From: an uncultured bacterium
Lineage (GTDB): Bacteria > Armatimonadota > Zipacnadia > Zipacnadales > Zipacnadaceae
Direction of reading: 5' to 3'
NCBI GenBank assembly: GCA_937928475.1
Contig: CALFVE010000020.1
Location: 1-11,959 of the forward strand
Length of the DNA: 11,959 nucleotides
Below are positions 1-6,216 of this stretch, in pieces. Under the pieces are notes generated by a model, which was given only the letters and a program-made list of their open reading frames with translations, ran no database searches and was not told the origin of the DNA. Within the stretch, counting starts at the first letter, position 1. The number at the start of each line of letters is the position of its first letter. The translations under genes and the position numbers were made by a program.

Positions 1-1
1 C

Positions 2-1246
2 GTTGACCCGGCTGCGGTGGATACCAGCCTGTCCACCATGCCGGAAACACCACCCCGGCGCGAACGTCAGGTCTTCGAGGTGCCCGCCGGGGCCGACGCT
101 GCTGCGATCCAGGCTGCCATTGACTCGGCCGCCGCGCTGAAGGGCCAGCGGCCGGTGGTGCACCTGCCTAAGGGGAACTATAAGATCGCTCAGACCCTGG
201 TCGTCCCTGCCGGCTGCGATGTGCAACTGATCGGCGACGGAGGCGCGGAAACCGCAACCGTGCTGGAGTGGCTGGGCGAGCCTGGGAGTCTCGTGCTCCA
301 CCTACAAGGTCCCAGCGTCGCGACGGTCCGCGACCTCTCGATTCAGGCGGCAAATGGTAACTGCCTCTTGGTAGACAACTGCGACCAGCCGGGCGGCCGC
401 ATCTTCGGGGACCAACTTAATCTCTCAGGCATGGGCGTGCAACGCAGTCCCATCGGCCTGCTGAACAACGGCCTGGAACAAACCGATGTGCTCTGTCGCA
501 ATCTGCAGGGCGGCGCCTTCTGCGACACCTGGGTCAAAGCCGTCGGCGGCGGCGAGGCTCAAGCGGGTCGGCCCGGCCCGGGTCAGTTCTCGGTCTTCTG
601 TGGCGCTACGGGGACGGCCAACGCGCAGTACGCAGTGGAAAAGGGCGGGCGGCTGGTAGTGCGCAGCGTCTACCACGAGATGAGCGGCGACGCGCCGCAG
701 GGGATTCTCCTGAAGGATTCCGGCACGTTGGTCGTGGATGCTACACGCTTCTCCTACAAGACCTCGCTCGAGCACCCGCTCATCAAGGTGGACGGATTCC
801 GAGGGATGTTCACCCTGACTCCGGGGCTGCTGCTGCCAGTGAACTCCGACGTGACGGCGCGGGTGGAGATCACTGGAGACGGCAGCGAGGCAAACGTGCT
901 GGTGCTCGGCAATCTCTTTTGGGTCAACGAGATGGGGGTGAATGCGGACAAGGTCTTTCTCAACCGGGCGCAGCCGCCGGCCAAGGCGGCGCTGCTCTTG
1001 TGCAATATGAACTCCGGCAAGCCCGGCGCCGCCAAGATGCCGGGTGGAGCCGACGGTTTCGCCTTCCTGGACAATCGAGGCCCGGACGACGAGGATTTTG
1101 TGCTGAAGATGCTCAAGCCGCTGCGGGAGGCGCGGATCTGGCGGCCAGCAGCCGGCCAGTCCGGCGCAACCAACGTGCAGTTCCACCGCGTCATCTGCAC
1201 GGCCGGGCAGAACGGCGTGGACCTCGAGTTGCGGGCCGGGAAGTAG
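2..1246 (+). CDS. Pectate-lyase-superfamily right-handed beta-helix protein, 5'-truncated
   Basis: The reading frame is already open at base 2 (V-D-P-A-A-V-D...), and neither GTG 17 nor ATG 38 has a convincing ribosome binding site, so I read this as the C-terminal part of a longer gene entering from the left. The stop is TAG at 1244-1246. From about residue 25 it shows the start of a pectate-lyase-3-like beta-helix: AAIQAAIDSAA, then VVHLPKGNYKI, LVVPAGCDVQLIGDGG, and repeated short strands (ATVRDLSIQAANGN, GRLVVRSVYHEM, GTLVVDATRF). These PxGxY and IxGxG patterns are typical of secreted or surface beta-helix proteins that bind or cut polysaccharides. No catalytic Asp/Arg/Lys set can be assigned by eye, so lyase, glycosidase or pure binding function stays open. 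The missing upstream part could hold a signal peptide or another domain. It lies 169 bases ahead of the GH51 gene and may belong to the same glycan locus. The fold call is fairly safe; the reaction is unknown. Confidence 0.72.
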   Translation, partial: VDPAAVDTSLSTMPETPPRRERQVFEVPAGADAAAIQAAIDSAAALKGQRPVVHLPKGNYKIAQTLVVPAGCDVQLIGDGGAETATVLEWLGEPGSLVLHLQGPSVATVRDLSIQAANGNCLLVDNCDQPGGRIFGDQLNLSGMGVQRSPIGLLNNGLEQTDVLCRNLQGGAFCDTWVKAVGGGEAQAGRPGPGQFSVFCGATGTANAQYAVEKGGRLVVRSVYHEMSGDAPQGILLKDSGTLVVDATRFSYKTSLEHPLIKVDGFRGMFTLTPGLLLPVNSDVTARVEITGDGSEANVLVLGNLFWVNEMGVNADKVFLNRAQPPAKAALLLCNMNSGKPGAAKMPGGADGFAFLDNRGPDDEDFVLKMLKPLREARIWRPAAGQSGATNVQFHRVICTAGQNGVDLELRAGK

Positions 1247-1268
1247 GCAAGGGCACTCAGGGGGAACC

Positions 1269-1310
1269 GGCCGGATTCGCTGCGCTCACCCCGGCCCCTC
1301 TTAGGGGGCC
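1269..1310. repeat. Two overlapping, mutually exclusive GC hairpins in the spacer before the GH51 gene
   Basis: GGCCGG at 1269-1274 is the exact inverted complement of CCGGCC at 1291-1296 (16-base loop). GGCCCC at 1293-1298 is the exact inverted complement of GGGGCC at 1305-1310 (6-base loop TCTTAG). The two stems share bases 1293-1296, so only one can form at a time. The second has no following T-tract. It could be a terminator for the beta-helix gene, an attenuator-like switch, or a copy of a dispersed intergenic repeat; the segment CTCACCCCGGCCCCTCTTAG resembles palindromic repeats common between genes of GC-rich soil and aquatic bacteria (from memory, not searched). The rest of the 169-base spacer holds no gene I can support. 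Confidence 0.4.
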
Positions 1311-1355
1311 GCCGCGTGCGTACCCGCATTCTCAGGTCGCGCTGCGTGGAGAAGG

Positions 1356-1376
1356 GTATGGGGACATGATCCATAC
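1356..1376. promoter_or_regulatory. Small inverted repeat upstream of the GH51 gene, possible operator
   Basis: GTATGG at 1356-1361 and CCATAC at 1371-1376 form a perfect 6-base inverted repeat around a 9-base centre, 39 bases before the GH51 start codon. This position would suit a regulator binding site or a leader hairpin. It does not match the LacI-type or other consensus operators I know, no promoter boxes can be recognised next to it, and a 6-base arm can occur by chance. Confidence 0.18.
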
Positions 1377-1415
1377 TGCGCCATCCGCGCTCGGCCCACG
1401 GGGAGAGCAGAAACG

Positions 1416-3224
1416 ATGAGGGTCTGCATATCCGCTGCGGGTGCCGCTGGTCACATTGCTCCGGCGGCCCTGGTGGGAATTAACCTCGAAATCCTCGGTG
1501 ACACCGTGGCTGGGCTCTCTCCAGAACGCCTGGCGAATCCGACCTTCCTGGGTCCGCCGCATCCGCTCACCCGCATCGCACCGCAATGGCAGCCCGGCAT
1601 GGGCAACAACTACGCCGGAGTGCGCTTCGACCATCTGCCGGGCATGGGACTGAACGGCAGCGAGGCGCAACTCTTGCACAACTTCAGTGGCCGCAGCGGC
1701 TTCGGCTTGCTCCAGACCCGGCGCTGGATCCGAGCCGGCGAGCGACTGGAGGTAGTTCTCTGGGCGCGGGCCCAGCATCATCCCGCCAATGTGCGCGTGG
1801 GCCTGCGGCCCCGTCCGCTGCCCGCGCCGATCTACGCGCAAGCGGAGATTCCCATCCCTGCCGCCTACTGGCGAGAGTACCACACCGTTCTCACCGTCCC
1901 CGCAGACGACGATGAAGCCTGCTTCTTCTGTTTCCTCGACCAGGAGGGCCAGGTCTGGGTGGACCAGATTCGCCTGCGGGCAGTGGGAGCGGGCCCCATC
2001 CGCGAGGACCTGCTGGCCTGCATCCGCAGCCTCAACGTTCCTGTCCTTCGCTTCCCCGGCGGTTGCATTTCCACCGCCTATCACTGGCAGTACGGGACCG
2101 GCTCGGCTCATCTGCGCCTCACCCTACCCGACCCCGTGTTCAAGTGGACCATCGCCTACGAATTCGGCACCGACGAGTACCTGGCTCTGTGTCATGACCT
2201 GGGCATCACCCCGCTGATCACAGCCAATCTGAGCACCGGCACCCCCGAGGAGGCAGGCGAATGGGCCGCCTACTGCGCGGGCTGGTTCCGGGAGCGGGGC
2301 CTCGAGCTGCCGCTGATGTACTGGATGATGGGCAACGAGCACAACGGGGCCTGGGAACTCGGCAACATGTCGGGGGCGCAATATGCCCAGGCCCTCCGCG
2401 AGTTCGTGCCGCCGATCCGCCGGGCCTATCCGAACTCGCGTGTGCTGGCCATCGGCGTGGAGAGCGGGGAGGGCCTGCGCCCGGGTTCCCGAACCCCCTG
2501 GCGGGCAGAAGTCCTGGAGCAAGCGCCAGACCTGGTGGACGCGCTGGCCTTGCAGTGTTACACGATAAACCGCGACCCCGATCCGGTAGCCCGGCATCTG
2601 GCGGCTTTGCGCGGCGCGGACGAGGCGGCGCGCACGCTGCGGCAGGCCCTTGCCGACTGCCGGGCACAGGGCCTGGAGATGAAAGTGGCCATGACCGAGT
2701 GGAACCTTTGGCAGCAGGCGGCCCACTACGACGGCCAGGGCTTCCTGGAACCCTATGACGCCCAGCACGCCCTGTTTGCCGCGGCCATGCTCAACCACTT
2801 TGTCCGTCTTTCACCTGACCTGGAACTGGCTTGCTTCTATCACCTAGTCAATCCGATGGGGGTCTTCATCAGTCGGGGACCGGAGGTGGTGGAGACCTGC
2901 CTGGCTGAGGTCTTCCGCCTCTATCGGCAGGCGCTACCGGGTCAGGTGCTGCGGGTAGCGGTGAACGCTCCAGGACTTGCGGAAGGAATTTCGGCGGTGG
3001 ACGCGGCATGCCTGCGGCGCGGCGAGAGCACCTTCCTGTTCCTGGCCAATCGCAGCCTGGACGAGCCGGCAGAAGTTGACCTGGAGGGCCTGCCAGAGTT
3101 CCGGGGTGGCACGACGTTGGTCGGCGAGGCCCCTGACGCCGCGCTGCTGACGGAGCCGGCGCGGGTGATGGGAAACAAGGTTCTGCTCCCGCCTCTATCC
3201 CTGACTCGACTGGACAGCACGTGA
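1416..3224 (+). CDS. GH51-family alpha-L-arabinofuranosidase-like glycoside hydrolase
   Basis: A 602-residue retaining glycoside hydrolase, expected to release terminal alpha-L-arabinofuranosyl residues from arabinan, arabinoxylan or their oligosaccharides. Residues 15-45 (GINLEILGD, LSPERLANPTF) match the N-terminal strand of the family. About 95-195 is a beta-sandwich insert resembling CBM4/9 (LEVVLWARA, VWVDQIRL). The barrel carries RFPGG at 212-216, EFGTDEY at 249-255, NLSTGTPEEA, MGNEHNG with acid/base candidate E308, and MTEWNLW with nucleophile candidate E428. About 510-602 is the C-terminal beta-sandwich. ATG 1416 is preceded by GGGAG at 1401-1405 with a 10-base spacing. No signal peptide is visible, so a cytoplasmic enzyme acting on imported oligosaccharides is likely. 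The residue after RFPGG is Cys217 where family members I recall have Asn. The lyase gene follows after 39 bases. Family membership is secure; substrate could differ, since GH51 also contains endoglucanases. Confidence 0.87.
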   Translation: MRVCISAAGAAGHIAPAALVGINLEILGDTVAGLSPERLANPTFLGPPHPLTRIAPQWQPGMGNNYAGVRFDHLPGMGLNGSEAQLLHNFSGRSGFGLLQTRRWIRAGERLEVVLWARAQHHPANVRVGLRPRPLPAPIYAQAEIPIPAAYWREYHTVLTVPADDDEACFFCFLDQEGQVWVDQIRLRAVGAGPIREDLLACIRSLNVPVLRFPGGCISTAYHWQYGTGSAHLRLTLPDPVFKWTIAYEFGTDEYLALCHDLGITPLITANLSTGTPEEAGEWAAYCAGWFRERGLELPLMYWMMGNEHNGAWELGNMSGAQYAQALREFVPPIRRAYPNSRVLAIGVESGEGLRPGSRTPWRAEVLEQAPDLVDALALQCYTINRDPDPVARHLAALRGADEAARTLRQALADCRAQGLEMKVAMTEWNLWQQAAHYDGQGFLEPYDAQHALFAAAMLNHFVRLSPDLELACFYHLVNPMGVFISRGPEVVETCLAEVFRLYRQALPGQVLRVAVNAPGLAEGISAVDAACLRRGESTFLFLANRSLDEPAEVDLEGLPEFRGGTTLVGEAPDAALLTEPARVMGNKVLLPPLSLTRLDST

Positions 3225-3263
3225 TTTGATGCACATGTAACAGAGGGGAATCGCATTGCAGCG

Positions 3264-5318
3264 ATGAGGGAACTCCGGCCGGACCTCGCCGGCAAACTGT
3301 GTGACCAAGTTGACTGGGCGCGGCCCGAACTGGCGGCGACCCCGTTTGCCGAGGCCTATCGCACCGGCGACTTTTCCGCCGCGGCGCTCGGACTCGTCAG
3401 GCACCTGCGCGAGCGGGAGCGGCCCCTGATGGGCTACTCGCCGCAGTATGTGGCGCAACTACGGGAGAAGGCCACCCCTGAGTTTTGCCAAGCGGCGAGG
3501 CAGCAGGTTGCAGAAGTGCTGAGAGGAGGCTTCATGGGCGCCGACTGGCCCGACGGCCGGGGGGCGTTGCTGGGCGCGCGGCCGGAGGTCTTGCAGACGG
3601 GCGCGACCGCAGAGGATTTCTCAACTTACGCGCGCTCTGTTGCTGAAGCCCGCGAGGAATGGCCGACGACCAAGATCCACAGCCTAGCCACCGCCTTGCG
3701 CTACTTGCAGGCGGTCTGGCCGCTGGGCGAGTGTTCGGATGAAGCGGTGCTGCCGATACTCGCCTTTATGGTGGCGCGCTTGCGGCAGGAGTGGGAATGG
3801 GCGCGCACTTGGGGCGAAATCATGTTGGGGCCCCAGGGGCACAACTGGTTCGCCTGCCAGTATGGGGCGACCTGGAAGGCCGGGCTGCTCTTCCCAGAGT
3901 TTCGGGGTTTCGCGCGCTTCCCAGCCTTCTTTCCCACCTACTTCGAGCGCGAGATACGGCTCCTGCTCTTTCCCGACGGTTTCACCCACGAGGCCTCGGT
4001 GGCCTATCACGCGGGTACCATGGACCTCTTCCTCGACTGCGTGCGCTTGGCCGAACTCAACGGGCTGTGCTTCAGTCGCGAGTTCTACGACCGCCTGCGC
4101 GCCGGATATGAGGTGGAATGGAAACTGATGTGCCCGGACGGGGGGCATCCCCCCTTCGGCGACTGCTGGGCGCGGGGGCCGTACTTCCTGAGCCGCGCCC
4201 GGTCAGTGGCGGCGCTGCTCCAGATACCGGAGGCCAAACACCTGGCAGAGGTACTCGACCCGGAGTGGCAGTCGCCGTTCGGACCGATGCTGATCGAGAA
4301 TCTCCACTATCCCTCGGTCGGGGAAGACTTGCGCCGCGCCTACCAGGCGCTGCAGGCGCGTCCTCCCTCGACGCTGGACACCGCCCTACTCGATTCTGGC
4401 TACTTCGTCATGCGCGAGAACTGGACGGCTCAAGCCGACTACGCCGCCCTGGAGGCCAGCGCGAAAGGCAACGTGGTAACTAGCCACGGCCATGGGGCGG
4501 TCTTTGACCTGATTCTGTACGCCAAGGGCCGGCAGATCACCGTCGGCAACGCCAAAGGGCCCGACGGGGTGGATGACCCCGAACGCACCTGGCGGCACCA
4601 GACCATGTCCCACACCGTGGCCGTGGTGGACGGCGAGCACCATCTGCCGCTGCGCAGCATCTACCGCTTCGCCGGCGTGGTGCTGCCCACAGTGGATGAG
4701 TGGCTCTCCTGCCCTGAATTCGCCTACTTCAGCGGCGCGCACGAGGCGTATGAGCGCCTGCCTAAGAAGGTGGGATGCCGCCGCAAACTCTTTTACCTCC
4801 GGGGGCAGTACTGGATACTGATTGACCGTTTCACCACGGCGCAACCGGACGATGAACACACTTACCCGCAACGCTTCCAGATGGGTGTGCCCACGCGCAT
4901 TCTGGAGGAGGGGCGTGTGATCACCGACGGGGAGGGCGGGAATCTGCTCTTCGTGCCACTGGCGGGCGCTCGAGGAGAGCCGGCGGTGGCACCATGCCCC
5001 TATCCCCTGCCCGGTGACTATGCCAATCCCGACCAACTGACCTTCACTCACACCCAGGCCGGGAACATGCTGTTTGTTACCGTGCTTGTTCCTTTCCTCG
5101 GCAAGCAGCCCCCGGCGGTCACGGCCCGCCTCCTGCCGGTGAGCGGCGATGAGCGAGTCCTGGATCCGTGGGAGGTCACCGGGCTGGAGATCGTCGTGGA
5201 TGGCCGCCGGGATGTATACGTGGACACACACATGCACTGGAGCCTTCCCTGGGCCTGCGGTGGTTATGAGGGAAGCGAGCGGTTGTTCCATTCTCAAGTG
5301 CCGGTGGGCGAGGCCTGA
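3264..5318 (+). CDS. Heparinase II/III-like polysaccharide or oligosaccharide lyase
   Basis: A 684-residue protein with the two-part layout of heparinase II/III and alginate-lyase-type enzymes, which cleave uronic-acid glycosidic bonds by beta-elimination. Residues 1-370 look like the helical (alpha/alpha) toroid: GPQGHNW with H193/N194, GLLFPEFRGF, and DGFTHEASVAYH with Y248/H249 as candidate catalytic base/acid. From about 378 (DSGYFVMRENW) the beta-sandwich half begins: SHGHGAVFDLILYAKG with H408/H410, then TWRHQTMSHTVAVVDG with H450, equivalent to the AHNTV-VDG motif, and FYLRGQYWILIDRF. No signal peptide is visible at ATG 3264, implying a cytoplasmic enzyme, most likely an exo- or oligo-lyase. 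A GAGGGGAA sequence at 3243-3250 is the best ribosome binding site, though its spacing is long (about 14 bases). The stop TGA is 13 bases from the next start. Substrate (alginate, pectin-like, glycosaminoglycan-like or exopolysaccharide) cannot be assigned; residue choices come from motif likeness, not alignment. Confidence 0.82.
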   Translation: MRELRPDLAGKLCDQVDWARPELAATPFAEAYRTGDFSAAALGLVRHLRERERPLMGYSPQYVAQLREKATPEFCQAARQQVAEVLRGGFMGADWPDGRGALLGARPEVLQTGATAEDFSTYARSVAEAREEWPTTKIHSLATALRYLQAVWPLGECSDEAVLPILAFMVARLRQEWEWARTWGEIMLGPQGHNWFACQYGATWKAGLLFPEFRGFARFPAFFPTYFEREIRLLLFPDGFTHEASVAYHAGTMDLFLDCVRLAELNGLCFSREFYDRLRAGYEVEWKLMCPDGGHPPFGDCWARGPYFLSRARSVAALLQIPEAKHLAEVLDPEWQSPFGPMLIENLHYPSVGEDLRRAYQALQARPPSTLDTALLDSGYFVMRENWTAQADYAALEASAKGNVVTSHGHGAVFDLILYAKGRQITVGNAKGPDGVDDPERTWRHQTMSHTVAVVDGEHHLPLRSIYRFAGVVLPTVDEWLSCPEFAYFSGAHEAYERLPKKVGCRRKLFYLRGQYWILIDRFTTAQPDDEHTYPQRFQMGVPTRILEEGRVITDGEGGNLLFVPLAGARGEPAVAPCPYPLPGDYANPDQLTFTHTQAGNMLFVTVLVPFLGKQPPAVTARLLPVSGDERVLDPWEVTGLEIVVDGRRDVYVDTHMHWSLPWACGGYEGSERLFHSQVPVGEA

Positions 5319-5331
5319 GGTCTGGGACAGT

Positions 5332-6141
5332 ATGTTGCGCCTGAAGACCCACTACTACCAGCAGTTCGACGCCGACTACGCGCGCGAGGTCCCCGCCGAA
5401 GGCTACGGCGGCTGGCAGACGACAGAGGTCGAGATCAGCCCCGAGCACACGGCGGTGGTGGTGATGCATGCCTGGGACCTGGGAACGCCGGAGCAGTTCC
5501 CGGGCCAGTTTCGGGCCTGCAACTGTGTGCCGCGTACCTACCGCGTCTGCCGCGAGGTCTTTCCGCCCCTACTGGCGGCGGTGCGGGCTTCGCCGATTCC
5601 GCTCTTGCACGTCGTGTCGGGTCGAGGCTATTATGAGCAGTACCCCGGCTGGGCGCGGACCGTGGCGCTGGCTGGCCCTGACCCGGAACCGCCACCAGAG
5701 ATCCTGAAGGACCCAGTCTACGAACGGTTGCAGGAGTTCCGCCGGGACTACGTCTTTCCGGGGGCCCACAACCGGGCCGACTGCGAGGCGGCCTGGAAGC
5801 AGGTGCGCTTTCCTCAGGAGGCCGAGCCGCAGGGGGAAGAGGGGATTGCCCGCGACGGTCGGCAACTGTTGGCCCTGTGCCGCGAGGCCGGGGTGAACCA
5901 CCTGATCTACGCCGGGTTCAACGTAGACTGGTGCCTGCTGATGTCCCCCGGCGGAATGGTGGATATGTCGCGCTACGGGCTGATCTGTTCTGTCTTTCGC
6001 GACGCGGTAACCGCCGTGGAGAACAAAGAAACCGCCCGGACTGAACTGGGCAAGCAGATTAGCCTATGGCAGGTCTCGGTAGGGTTTGGCTTTGTCTTTG
6101 ACACGGAGGACTTCATCGCCGCCCTGGAGCGCCTGGCCTAA
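5332..6141 (+). CDS. Isochorismatase-fold cysteine hydrolase with atypical active site
   Basis: A 269-residue member of the isochorismatase/nicotinamidase superfamily, whose enzymes hydrolyse amides, carbamoyl groups or a vinyl ether with an Asp-Lys-Cys triad. Strand 1 is TAVVVMHAWDLGTP (H46, D49). The nucleophile segment is LIYAGFNVDWCLL with C201, followed by a SVFRDAVTAVE strand typical of the fold. K156 (AWKQVRF) lies 45 residues before the Cys, a spacing like that in nicotinamidases. The usual Asp at the end of strand 1 aligns with His46. About 100 residues separate strand 1 from K156, longer than usual, with a Tyr/Pro-rich stretch. I chose ATG 5332 because the frame upstream, from ATG 5149, overlaps the lyase gene by 170 bases and has no superfamily character. 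GAGG at 5317-5320 overlaps the lyase stop codon, suggesting translational coupling. No signal peptide, so cytoplasmic. Its role in a glycan locus is unclear; it might act on a substituted sugar or be an unrelated amidase. Confidence 0.75.
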   Translation: MLRLKTHYYQQFDADYAREVPAEGYGGWQTTEVEISPEHTAVVVMHAWDLGTPEQFPGQFRACNCVPRTYRVCREVFPPLLAAVRASPIPLLHVVSGRGYYEQYPGWARTVALAGPDPEPPPEILKDPVYERLQEFRRDYVFPGAHNRADCEAAWKQVRFPQEAEPQGEEGIARDGRQLLALCREAGVNHLIYAGFNVDWCLLMSPGGMVDMSRYGLICSVFRDAVTAVENKETARTELGKQISLWQVSVGFGFVFDTEDFIAALERLA

Positions 6142-6198
6142 CCCTAGCGTGCAGGACAGTGGCACCGGGTACGTGCTTGTTGCCATCTCAGACTCCAC

Positions 6199-6204
6199 AG
6201 GAGG
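6199..6204 (+). promoter_or_regulatory. Strong Shine-Dalgarno sequence AGGAGG
   Basis: A perfect AGGAGG, extended to AGGAGGAG, lies 12 bases before ATG 6217. It is the strongest ribosome binding site in the window and fixes the start of the exported 1110-residue protein, which also begins with a signal peptide. The spacer 6142-6216 shows no clear hairpin terminator, so read-through from the hydrolase gene is likely. Confidence 0.7.
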
Positions 6205-6216
6205 AGCCTCGACCCC

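Noticed and set aside
425..1186. A 253-codon open frame on the minus strand opposite the beta-helix gene
   Set aside because: The plus-strand product has regular beta-helix repeats, while this product is low in hydrophobic strand pattern and looks like an antisense shadow.
3255..3263. ATT start codon at 3255 for the lyase gene, which would shorten the spacing to the GAGGGGAA sequence
   Set aside because: ATT starts are very rare; it would add only three residues, and ATG 3264 is the simpler choice despite the long spacing.
4386..5297. A 303-codon open frame on the minus strand opposite the lyase gene
   Set aside because: It mirrors the C-terminal half of the lyase, which carries clear family motifs; the minus-strand product shows no recognisable motif and has no ribosome binding site that I can see.
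5149..5331. In-frame upstream extension of the cysteine hydrolase gene from ATG 5149
   Set aside because: It would overlap the lyase gene by 170 bases in another frame, its translation has no likeness to the isochorismatase fold, and ATG 5332 lies right after the lyase stop with a GAGG sequence ahead of it.
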